The translations under genes were made by a program, and so were the position numbers. Positions 1-6,427 of a stretch of 6,564 nucleotides of DNA are shown here, piece by piece; positions within the stretch are counted from its first letter, which is position 1; each line of letters begins with the position of its first letter. Location: assembly GCA_015490115.1 (NCBI GenBank), contig WFYM01000148.1, forward strand, positions 1 to 6,564, given 5' to 3'. The DNA comes from Aquificaceae bacterium. Lineage in GTDB: Bacteria; Aquificota; Aquificia; Aquificales; Aquificaceae. Below the pieces are notes generated by a model that saw nothing but the letters and a program-made list of their open reading frames with translations, did no database searches and had not been told where the DNA came from.

Positions 1-598
1 CCACAGAGACACCGTCCTCAACGACGAGGACGTGGACCTCGTATCCGAAGATCTCCCTAAAAGAGGTGGCAAGGTGTGCTGACCTTTTAGAGTTTGATCT
101 CCCGTCGTAAGCGACGAGGGCTTTTTTAAAGCTTCCCGGTCTCTCTGGAACAAGGAAGACGGGACTCCTCGAAGTCCTCGTTATCTTGTCCGAATTGGAA
201 CCGAGCAAAACTCCCTTGATCGGTCTCTTTCCCACCTTCCCTATCACTATAAGGTCTTCTGGGTCCGCTTGGGAGACTATCTCCCTGTATGGGACTCCCG
301 TCGTCTGGACTACGGAGACCTTAACACCTTCGTCCCTTCCAAGGGCTGAGAACTCGTCGAGGACAGCCTCACCCTGCTTCTCAAGGAAATCCTTTATTTT
401 CGAGGAGATGCCCTCGTAGTAGGTAAAACCGAGGAATCCGGCGAGATCGGTGAGGAAGCTCTCTTCGAGCAGTCTCACGTCTACCACGTATAAACCGACC
501 ACAGGTATGTCGTAGAATGCTCCTATCCTGAAGGCTACCTTGGAAGCTTCTATGGATGCCTTCGAGCCGTCGACGCCTACGACGACCCTTTTAAACAT
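1..598 (-). CDS. Tandem universal stress protein (UspA family), 3' end beyond the left edge
   Basis: My translation gives 199 residues from the ATG at 598 to the window edge, with no stop, so the C-terminus is missing. Residues 1-150 form a complete Usp domain. It starts with the beta-strand and loop VVVGVDGS (about 5-12), and has GVPYREIV (101-108) and DLIVIG (115-120). The ATP-binding signature G-x2-G-x9-G-S is intact at G120, G123, G133 and S134, so this domain should bind ATP. After a short linker (151-157) a second Usp domain begins with LVAYDG (161-166), giving a tandem protein whose second half is cut off. Usp proteins are cytoplasmic and accumulate under starvation, heat or oxidative stress; their exact target here cannot be told. 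The start overlaps the gyrB stop by 8 nt and is preceded by GAGGTG, so translation is probably coupled to gyrB. The family call is secure; the function is general. Confidence 0.92.
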   Translation of the reverse strand, partial: MFKRVVVGVDGSKASIEASKVAFRIGAFYDIPVVGLYVVDVRLLEESFLTDLAGFLGFTYYEGISSKIKDFLEKQGEAVLDEFSALGRDEGVKVSVVQTTGVPYREIVSQADPEDLIVIGKVGKRPIKGVLLGSNSDKITRTSRSPVFLVPERPGSFKKALVAYDGRSNSKRSAHLATSFREIFGYEVHVLVVEDGVSV

Positions 599-2954
599 CC
601 AAGTTCTTCACCTCTTTTGCGTATGTTTCTATGAACTCCCTTCTGGGTTCCACCTGCTCTCCCATGAGTATTGTGAATATCCTGTCAGCTTCCACCGCGT
701 CTTCGAGGGTGACCTTCACGAGCCTCCTCCTCGAAGGGTCCATGGTGGTCTCCCAAAGTTGTTGGGGGTTCATCTCACCGAGACCCTTATACCTTTGTAT
801 TTCAAGACCTTGCCTTACGAACTCCATTAGTGTGTCGTATATCTCGTGGGGGGAGCTGACGATCTTTTTCTTTGTCTCGTAGCCCACCTCCGCGGGCATC
901 TTGAGATCTATACCTTCGAGGACCTGCTTGTAAGACAGGGATGAGAGGAAGTCAGCGTCTATGAGTATCTTGGTCCCGAGCCTGTCGTCGAAAAGGATTA
1001 TATCGTAAGCTCCCTCGAGGTCGTCGAACCTCGTCTCGACCCTGTAGTCGGGAAATTCTAAGGAGAGCTTTTTAACTATCTCCTCAACCCTCCCCTTGTC
1101 CCTGAGGTCTTCTTCCTTTACGCGGTTGGTGATCAGAAAGCTGACTATCTCCTCTCCCTTGCTCTTCGCAACAGCCCTGTAGCTCTCTTCGAGGTCCTTG
1201 AGGTCTTTCAGGAGCTTCATCAACCTCTCTCCTCTGTATTCCTTCCCTTTCGAGTCCCTGACGTATCCCCCCTCCTTCGCAAGCTCCGTTATGATCTCTT
1301 CGAGTTCCTTCTCGTCCTTTACGTAGATCTCTTTCTTACCCTTCTTGACCCTGTAAAGGGGAGGGAGTGCTATGTAAACGTGTCCCCTTTCTATTAACTT
1401 CTGCATGAACCTGTAGAAGAAGGTGAGAAGGAGGGTCCTTATGTGGGAGCCGTCCACGTCCGCGTCCGTCATTAAAATTATCCTGTGGTATCTCAGCTTG
1501 GAGAGGTCCAGATCCTCACCTATACCGCACCCCAGCGCGCTCACTATAGCCTTCACCTCGTCGTTGGCGAGGACCTTGTCTACCCTCGCCTTTTCCACGT
1601 TTATTATCTTTCCCCTCAAGGGAAGGACAGCTTGGAACCTCCTGTCCCTCGCCTGCTTCGCCGAACCACCCGCTGAGTCCCCCTCAACTATGAATATCTC
1701 GCACTTTTTGGGGTCCCTTTCGGAGCAGTCGGCGAGCTTTCCGGGGAGTATGCCGTCCTCGAGGGGGGACTTCCTCCTCACGAGTTCCTTCGCCTTTTTC
1801 GCAGCTTCCCTCGCGAGGGCAGCTTCCACAGCTTTTTCCACTATGAGCCTGAGGACGTCCCTCCTCTCCTCAAAGTATTTGACGAGGTGGTCGTAGACGA
1901 TCGATTCGACTATCTTCTTAACGTTCTGGTTCCCGAGCTTTGACTTCGTCTGCCCCTCGAACTGGGGTTCTGGAACCTTGCAGGAGACTACAGCTATCAG
2001 ACCCTCCCTTATGTCCTCCCCAGTGAACATGGTCTTTAGCTCCTTAGACATCTTGAGGTTTTCCACGAGCTTCGTTACCGCCTTCGTGAGTCCGCTCCTG
2101 AAACCTGTAACGTGGGTTCCGCCTTCTACTGTCTTTACGTTGTTGACGAAGCTGTCCACGATCTCCCTGTAGTCCTTCACGTATCTGAAGGCAACGTCGA
2201 CTATCACCTTCTCCTTCTCACCGGTTACCCTGATTATCTCCTTAAAGAGCGGCTCCTTCCCCTGCGACAGGTATTCGACGAGTTCCTCTATACCCTTCTC
2301 GAACCTGTAAACTATCTCCTTGCCCGTCCTTTCGTCCCTCAGGAGAAACTTAACCTCGGGGTTCAGATAAGCCAGCTCCCTTACCCTCTTTTCTACGAGG
2401 TCGAACTTTATCTTGGTAGTCTCGAATATCTCAGGGTCAGGTCTGAAGGTTACCCTCGTCCCCCTCTTCGTGGTCCTTCCCACTTCCTTGACGTCGTATA
2501 CGGGAACTCCCCTCCTGTACTCCTGCCTGTATATCTTCCCGTCCCTGTAGACCTCCGCTACGAGCCTCTCCGAGAGGGCGTTCACGACGGAAGCTCCGAC
2601 ACCGTGGAGACCTCCCGAGTAGGTGTAGAGCTTTTTCCCGAACTTACCTCCTGCTCCGAGCATCGTAAAGACAACTTCGAGGGCTGGTCTTCCCACCTCG
2701 GGGTGGACGTCTACGGGTATACCCCTCCCGTCGTCCTCTACCGTCACCGAGTTGTCGTCGTGTATTATGACTTTTATGTTTTTCGCGTATCCAGCCATAG
2801 CTTCGTCAACGGCGTTGTCGAGTATCTCCCAGACGAGGTGGTGTAGCCCCCTCTCCCCCACGTCCCCTATATACATTGCGGGTCTCAGTCTTACGTGTTC
2901 GAGACCGGTGTGGACTTCTATGGCTTCCGCTTCGTAGGAGGTTTCCTTTTTCAT
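591..2954 (-). CDS. gyrB: DNA gyrase subunit B (type IIA topoisomerase ATPase subunit)
   Basis: The 787-residue protein pairs with GyrA in the A2B2 gyrase that introduces negative supercoils using ATP. The GHKL ATPase domain shows the N-box with E43 and N47, D74 in DDGRGIP (74-80), and GGLHGVG (114-120). The transducer region has QTK at 335-337. The TOPRIM domain has E424 in EGDSAGGSAKQ, then D497, D499 and D501 in DADVDGSH. The tail has QRYKGLGEMNP (720-730) and EPRREFIE (769-776). Length, the roughly 170-residue insert (about 545-715) and the tail ending match E. coli GyrB (about 804 aa) and not ParE. R137 aligns with E. coli R136, so the novobiocin site looks normal. I chose the ATG at 2954 because MKKETSYEAEAIEV aligns with the family N-terminus; a GTG at 2990 would add 12 unrelated residues. 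It sits 7 nt after the zinc-ribbon gene, with no gyrA or recF nearby. Confidence 0.97.
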   Translation of the reverse strand: MKKETSYEAEAIEVHTGLEHVRLRPAMYIGDVGERGLHHLVWEILDNAVDEAMAGYAKNIKVIIHDDNSVTVEDDGRGIPVDVHPEVGRPALEVVFTMLGAGGKFGKKLYTYSGGLHGVGASVVNALSERLVAEVYRDGKIYRQEYRRGVPVYDVKEVGRTTKRGTRVTFRPDPEIFETTKIKFDLVEKRVRELAYLNPEVKFLLRDERTGKEIVYRFEKGIEELVEYLSQGKEPLFKEIIRVTGEKEKVIVDVAFRYVKDYREIVDSFVNNVKTVEGGTHVTGFRSGLTKAVTKLVENLKMSKELKTMFTGEDIREGLIAVVSCKVPEPQFEGQTKSKLGNQNVKKIVESIVYDHLVKYFEERRDVLRLIVEKAVEAALAREAAKKAKELVRRKSPLEDGILPGKLADCSERDPKKCEIFIVEGDSAGGSAKQARDRRFQAVLPLRGKIINVEKARVDKVLANDEVKAIVSALGCGIGEDLDLSKLRYHRIILMTDADVDGSHIRTLLLTFFYRFMQKLIERGHVYIALPPLYRVKKGKKEIYVKDEKELEEIITELAKEGGYVRDSKGKEYRGERLMKLLKDLKDLEESYRAVAKSKGEEIVSFLITNRVKEEDLRDKGRVEEIVKKLSLEFPDYRVETRFDDLEGAYDIILFDDRLGTKILIDADFLSSLSYKQVLEGIDLKMPAEVGYETKKKIVSSPHEIYDTLMEFVRQGLEIQRYKGLGEMNPQQLWETTMDPSRRRLVKVTLEDAVEADRIFTILMGEQVEPRREFIETYAKEVKNLDV
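609..614 (-). promoter_or_regulatory. Ribosome binding site of the usp gene, inside the gyrB 3' end
   Basis: GAGGTG on the minus strand lies 10 nt before the usp ATG (596-598). It is made of the gyrB codons for Glu-Val near the C-terminus of GyrB. It supports this ATG as the start and fits translation of usp from the gyrB transcript. Confidence 0.65.
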
Positions 2955-2960
2955 ATTTCT

Positions 2961-2966
2961 ATTATA
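2961..2966 (-). promoter_or_regulatory. Possible -10 box just before gyrB
   Basis: The minus strand carries a perfect TATAAT here, overlapping the stop codon of the zinc-ribbon gene. It ends 6 nt before the gyrB ATG, so a transcript made from it would start at or next to the ATG and be leaderless. The best -35 candidate at 17-nt spacing, TGGAAG (2984-2989), is weak, and no Shine-Dalgarno sequence precedes gyrB. It may be a second, gyrB-specific promoter inside the operon, or chance AT-richness at a gene junction. Confidence 0.35.
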
Positions 2967-3669
2967 ACTTATAGTAGATATACCTTCCACAGGTGGGACA
3001 GGTCTCCACCGTTTTCTCCCTCATCAGCTTCGAAAACAGAACGTCGGGTATCCTCATACCGCACCCAGAACATATACCGTCCTCCACCTTCGCGACGAGC
3101 TTCGCTCCGAGTTTTTCCTTCGACTCCTCGTACAGCTTGAGCATCTCAGGGTCCACCTCTTCCTTTTGCCTTTCCCTCCTCTTTTCCAGCTCTTCTATTC
3201 TGTTTAACGCTGCTCTTTCTTCTTCTTCAAGGTCGAGAAGCTCCTCCTCTAGCTCCTTTATCCTCTTCGTCACCTTCGCCTCGACGGATCTCAGCTCCTC
3301 TTCAGCGGACTTTAAGTCTTTTTCGAGGTCGTCGAGTTCGTAGGAACTCTTGAGTATTAAGTCTTCGAGCTTCGACTTTTCCCTCAGGAGCGCCTTGTAC
3401 TCCACGTCCTTCTTTACCATGCCTATCTTCCTCTCCGTGTCCTCGAGCTTCCTCTCCCACTCCTCTATCGACTCCCTGATCTCCCTCCTTTTCTTTTTCA
3501 GCTCTTCGTATCGGTTCTTAACGCTCTCCAGCTCCGCTTTGAGCTTCGATATCTCTTCCTTCAGGTCTTCCTTTTCCTCCGCTATCTTCTTTAGCCTCCT
3601 CTTTACACGGATTATCTCCTGGTCTATCTCCTGAAGAATTACCAGAGGTTTTACCTCGGAAGGGTCCAT
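2962..3669 (-). CDS. Coiled-coil protein with C-terminal C4 zinc ribbon (COG1579 / zf-RING_7 family)
   Basis: The protein has 235 residues. Residues about 12-172 are an almost unbroken Lys/Glu/Leu-rich heptad pattern, predicted to form a long antiparallel coiled-coil hairpin. It includes EYKALLREKSKLE (90-102), which resembles the conserved 'EY.ALL.E' stretch of this family. The C-terminus is a zinc ribbon with C200-x2-C203 and, 20 residues later, C224-x2-C227. There is no signal peptide or membrane segment, so it should be cytoplasmic. Family members with experimental data include Helicobacter pylori HP0958/FlgZ, linked to RpoN and flagellin mRNA, and a chlamydial homologue. That shows nucleic-acid or protein binding, but does not fix the role here. 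The gene starts 4 nt after nuoG and ends 7 nt before gyrB. The ATG at 3669 is supported by AGGAGG upstream. Family call is firm, function unknown. Confidence 0.9.
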   Translation of the reverse strand: MDPSEVKPLVILQEIDQEIIRVKRRLKKIAEEKEDLKEEISKLKAELESVKNRYEELKKKRREIRESIEEWERKLEDTERKIGMVKKDVEYKALLREKSKLEDLILKSSYELDDLEKDLKSAEEELRSVEAKVTKRIKELEEELLDLEEEERAALNRIEELEKRRERQKEEVDPEMLKLYEESKEKLGAKLVAKVEDGICSGCGMRIPDVLFSKLMREKTVETCPTCGRYIYYKL

Positions 3670-3673
3670 AGTT

Positions 3674-5557
3674 TTAATTTATCCTCCTCTCCTCCGGTTG
3701 GAGGTTCTTTTCGTATAGCTTTGTCAAGTTCTCGCTCCTTTCGGTTATCCAGTTGCTCCTGTAGAGGTGGACCTCGGACCTTAGCTTCAGCTCCCTCCCG
3801 CCTTCCGCCTTCCTAACACCTTTACTTCCTGTTACCCTCTCCGCTACGCTCCTCCAAAGCAGGAGGTCGTCGAAAGCCCAAGGCAGGAACCTCCTTCCCC
3901 TCACCTCTCCCATGAGGGTATCGTAGGTCCCTTCGTTCTCTCCCATGAGGGACATGGGTATTGATACGTTCGCTATCTCGGAAAGACCGTCCTTGAAGGG
4001 GGATGCGACAATAAAGTGGTCGAGCTTCTCCCTCATCTCCACAAGGGTGTCCCGATCGAGATACTCAGCTATGTCCTCACCGAAGACGAAGAGGTTCCTT
4101 ATCTCCCCGGAGAGGACCTTCTCGACAACAGCCCCTATGTCCGAGAGCAGATCCTTCGCCCTTTTGTATACGCCGTATAGGTTCCCCTCCCTCGGGAGGA
4201 GCAAGACCCTCCAGCCCCTTTCCGACATCTCCTTCACAGTCTCGGCTACCTCCTCCGCCTCCTCCCCTCCGAAGTAGTGGGGTGTCAGGATTATGAGACC
4301 GGGACCTTCGAGCCTTTTCGCAGAGCTAAGGTCTATTAACTCCGGATTCAATTTGGAGTCCCTCACAGTTTTTCCTACCTTGTAGACTTTCCCCCTTATG
4401 TAGTAGGTGAGGACGGGAGCTGTTGAGGTGATGTCGTCACCTATGAGGAGGAACCTATCGTAGCCCTTTACCTCTTCGATGGTAAGGGGTTCGCAACCTA
4501 ACTTCTTAGCCATCTTGAAGAAGTCTACTGTCTGCGGTGCTGTTACATACGAGCCTGAAGCCTCAGCTATCTTGAGGACGCTATCTATAACTTCATTCGG
4601 TAAGTATCCTGAGAGGACGAAGGCTGTCACTTCCCCTTCCGAGCTTATTATGGAGGAGATGAGACCCGCTACGTCCCCTTCTTCCCTTCCGTAAACTACG
4701 GGCTTTAAGAGCCTCTCCCTGTTTAGGGAGTCGTATCCGAAGAAGGCTTTTGCACATACGTTGAGGTCTTCGGTGGGCTTCGTCCTGTATACCTTCCTTT
4801 TAGATCTCCAGTCGCCTACACCGTACTCTATCTGGATCTCACAGCCAACGGGACAGAGATTGCATCTCGTGAGTCCCTTTTCAAGTAGCCAGCTCCTCGA
4901 CCAGAACTTAAAAGGTTTGGAGATTATAGCTCCTACGGGACAAACGTGGACGCATATACCGCACATCTCACAGCTCGAAGTGTCCATAGGTCTTACGGTG
5001 GGGACTATATTTGAGTGAAAGCCCCTGCTCTCCACATAGAGGGCGTGGGCGCCTACGATCTCGTCGCAAGCTCTCGTGCATCTGTAGCAAACAACGCATC
5101 TGTTCGAGTAGTATTCTAAGAAGTCGCTCTGCCAGTTGTGTTCCTCCCTTTCTTTCTCCAAGGCGGAGACTGGAACTATCTGCTTTTGGGGACCGTAGAT
5201 CGCTCCGTAGTTCTGCAGATCACACTCACCAGCCTTGTCGCATATGGGACAGTCGAGGGGGTGTCTCGTCATGAGGGCTTGGAGGAGATACTTCTGGTTC
5301 TCCTCTACGACCTTGCTCGTCCTGTGAGTCCTTATTACCATACCCTCCTGAACGGGAGTGTTGCAGGAGATGACGAGCCTACCTATGTTCTCCCAGTAAA
5401 CTACACACATCCTGCATGCTCCAGCTATGGAGAGGCGGGGGTGGTAGCAGAAGTAGGGTATCTCTATACCCTTCTCGAGGGCGACCTGAAGGACCGTCTT
5501 CCCTTTTTCGACCTCGTATTCGACGTCGTCTATTACGATCCTTACCTTCTCTCCCAT
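3674..5557 (-). CDS. nuoG: NuoG-like iron-sulfur subunit of complex I (NADH-quinone oxidoreductase chain G)
   Basis: The 627-residue protein should pass electrons through a chain of iron-sulfur clusters at the cytoplasmic arm of complex I. In order it has: a [2Fe-2S] domain with C37, C48, C51 and C65 (N1b); a His-Cys3 site with H99, C103, C106 and C112 (N5); a ferredoxin-like domain with C154, C157, C160, C164 and C196, C199, C202, C206; and a Mo4Fe4S-type site with C232, C235, C239 and C268 (N7). A reduced molybdopterin-oxidoreductase-like region follows (about 290-585), with the NuoG-type motif ENEGTYDTLMGEVRG (540-554). E. coli and Thermus NuoG hold only one cluster in the ferredoxin-like part; here ligands for two are complete. 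The protein is shorter than E. coli NuoG (about 908) or Thermus Nqo3 (783). Residues 586-627 are unassigned. No other nuo gene is in the window, so a related formate dehydrogenase or hydrogenase diaphorase subunit is the main alternative. The ATG at 5557 fits the start of the [2Fe-2S] fold; no Shine-Dalgarno sequence precedes it. Confidence 0.82.
   Translation of the reverse strand: MGEKVRIVIDDVEYEVEKGKTVLQVALEKGIEIPYFCYHPRLSIAGACRMCVVYWENIGRLVISCNTPVQEGMVIRTHRTSKVVEENQKYLLQALMTRHPLDCPICDKAGECDLQNYGAIYGPQKQIVPVSALEKEREEHNWQSDFLEYYSNRCVVCYRCTRACDEIVGAHALYVESRGFHSNIVPTVRPMDTSSCEMCGICVHVCPVGAIISKPFKFWSRSWLLEKGLTRCNLCPVGCEIQIEYGVGDWRSKRKVYRTKPTEDLNVCAKAFFGYDSLNRERLLKPVVYGREEGDVAGLISSIISSEGEVTAFVLSGYLPNEVIDSVLKIAEASGSYVTAPQTVDFFKMAKKLGCEPLTIEEVKGYDRFLLIGDDITSTAPVLTYYIRGKVYKVGKTVRDSKLNPELIDLSSAKRLEGPGLIILTPHYFGGEEAEEVAETVKEMSERGWRVLLLPREGNLYGVYKRAKDLLSDIGAVVEKVLSGEIRNLFVFGEDIAEYLDRDTLVEMREKLDHFIVASPFKDGLSEIANVSIPMSLMGENEGTYDTLMGEVRGRRFLPWAFDDLLLWRSVAERVTGSKGVRKAEGGRELKLRSEVHLYRSNWITERSENLTKLYEKNLQPEERRIN
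3683..3688 (-). promoter_or_regulatory. Ribosome binding site of the zinc-ribbon gene
   Basis: A full AGGAGG on the minus strand lies within the last codons of nuoG (Arg-Arg before Ile-Asn-stop), 13 nt before the ATG at 3667-3669. The spacing is a little long, but it is the strongest Shine-Dalgarno match at any gene start in the window. It fits reading this gene from the nuoG transcript. Confidence 0.6.
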
Positions 5558-5623
5558 GACGAATATAATACTTTAAAACCGTCGAGGTTGTGTGGTCCTC
5601 ATCATAAGAATAACTTTTTATCC
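5558..5623. promoter_or_regulatory. Divergent intergenic region with start signals for nuoG and the MEMO gene
   Basis: This 66-nt gap is the only non-coding stretch between oppositely oriented genes, so promoters for both directions should lie in or beside it. For nuoG (minus strand), TATTAT at 5565-5570 ends 7 nt before the ATG; no good -35 box is visible. For the MEMO gene (plus strand), TTGTGT (5588-5593) and a weak TAACTT (5611-5616) are 17 nt apart, and the second ends 7 nt before the ATG. A perfect plus-strand TATAAT at 5564-5569 overlaps the nuoG box and could also serve the MEMO gene with a longer leader. Neither gene has a Shine-Dalgarno sequence. The presence of promoters is inferred from layout; the exact boxes are tentative. 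Confidence 0.5.
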
Positions 5624-6418
5624 ATGAGGAGAAAACCAGCGGTAGCCGGGACCTTCTACCCGGCGGATCCTAAAGAGCTGTTGAGCTTCCTCGATCTCCT
5701 CTGCGAAGAGAGTGAAGAGAAGATAAGTGCAAAAGCAGTCCTCGTCCCCCATGCGGGATACATATATTCGGGAAGGACAGCTTGCAAGGTCTACAGCAGG
5801 GTAAAAGTTCCGAGGAAGATCGTTCTACTCGGTCCTAACCACACGGGCATGGGTCCCGAAGTGTCCGTCTATTCCGGTGAGGTGTGGGAGACACCCCTCG
5901 GTGAAGTTGAGGTGGACGAAGAGCTAAGAAAAAGGGTTGTCGAGATGGGTATAGCTTCCCCGGACGAGCTTGCACACCTTTACGAACACTCCCTCGAGGT
6001 CCAGATACCTTTCCTGCTTAGATACGGCGGAGATATAAAGATACTTCCAATAGTAGTCGGTCACATAGACTACGACAGGGCGAGGGAAACGGGGAAAAAG
6101 CTGGGGGAGATACTAAAAGAGGAAGAAGCCCTCATCGTCATAAGCTCCGACATGTCCCACTATATACCCGCTGAGGAGGCTAAAAGGAAGGACCAGATAC
6201 TGATATCCGCCATGGAGAGGCTCCAAACAGACGAGCTTTACTTCAAGGCTGTCCAGTACAACATAACCATGTGCGGTTTCATACCAGCGGTCATAGGCAT
6301 AGAGGCTTCGAAGGTCTTAGGTGCGAGGAGGGGAGTGCTTGTCGACTACACGAACTCGGGTGAGACGACGGGAGATCTGGAGAGGGTCGTCGCCTACGCC
6401 GGTATGGTATTTGTATAA
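5624..6418 (+). CDS. amrB: MEMO1 family protein (AmmeMemoRadiSam system protein B)
   Basis: The 264-residue length is typical of the family, whose fold resembles non-haem-iron extradiol dioxygenases. It starts with the hallmark RRKPAVAGTFYPADP (2-16). Conserved pocket positions are H43 in VPHAGYIYSG, H73 in GPNHTG, EHS at 121-123, D176 and H179 in SSDMSHY, and C217 in MCGF. H43, H73 and C217 correspond to the metal-binding His-His-Cys set described for human MEMO1, where copper and iron binding have been reported. The bacterial role is not settled. Many genomes pair this gene with an AMMECR1-domain gene and a radical SAM gene; here only cutA follows, after 9 nt. The reading frame stays open far upstream, antisense to nuoG, but the family's N-terminal motif begins right after the ATG at 5624, so I use that start. 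No signal peptide is seen, so it should be cytoplasmic. Confidence 0.93.
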   Translation: MRRKPAVAGTFYPADPKELLSFLDLLCEESEEKISAKAVLVPHAGYIYSGRTACKVYSRVKVPRKIVLLGPNHTGMGPEVSVYSGEVWETPLGEVEVDEELRKRVVEMGIASPDELAHLYEHSLEVQIPFLLRYGGDIKILPIVVGHIDYDRARETGKKLGEILKEEEALIVISSDMSHYIPAEEAKRKDQILISAMERLQTDELYFKAVQYNITMCGFIPAVIGIEASKVLGARRGVLVDYTNSGETTGDLERVVAYAGMVFV

Positions 6419-6419
6419 T
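6414..6419 (+). promoter_or_regulatory. Possible -10 box just before cutA
   Basis: A perfect TATAAT spans the stop codon of the MEMO gene and ends 8 nt before the cutA ATG. cutA has no Shine-Dalgarno sequence in the 9-nt gap. No -35 box is recognisable 16-18 nt upstream. It may drive a leaderless cutA transcript or be a by-product of a Val-stop sequence followed by T-rich spacer. Confidence 0.25.
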
Positions 6420-6427
6420 TTTCAACG

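Noticed and set aside
186..419. Plus-strand open frame over the stress-protein region
   Set aside because: It is the shadow of the Usp gene on the minus strand, whose ATP-binding motif and domain pattern are clear.
2112..2846. Long plus-strand open frame across gyrB
   Set aside because: It is antisense to conserved gyrB ATPase and transducer codons, has no ribosome binding site, and its translation matches nothing I recognise; open antisense frames are common with this codon usage.
591..2954. ParE (topoisomerase IV subunit B) instead of GyrB
   Set aside because: Length, the insert, and the tail motifs up to EPRREFIE match GyrB; there is no adjacent parC.
2955..2990. Longer gyrB starting at the GTG at 2990
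   Set aside because: It would add 12 residues that do not resemble any GyrB N-terminus, overlap the zinc-ribbon gene by 29 nt, and has no well-placed Shine-Dalgarno sequence.
3674..5557. Catalytic NAD-linked formate dehydrogenase alpha subunit
   Set aside because: The N-terminal cluster pattern fits, but the C-terminal region is too short and lacks the Cys/Sec active site and full molybdopterin-binding domains. It remains possible as a non-catalytic electron-transfer subunit.
5584..5600. Inverted repeat GAGG-N9-CCTC in the divergent region as an operator
   Set aside because: Four-base arms in a sequence rich in GAGG and CCTC are expected by chance; no longer symmetry surrounds them.
5138..5623. 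Upstream extension of the MEMO gene frame, antisense to nuoG
   Set aside because: The extension is the reverse complement of a well-conserved iron-sulfur domain and shows no family resemblance; the MEMO N-terminal motif starts right after the ATG at 5624.
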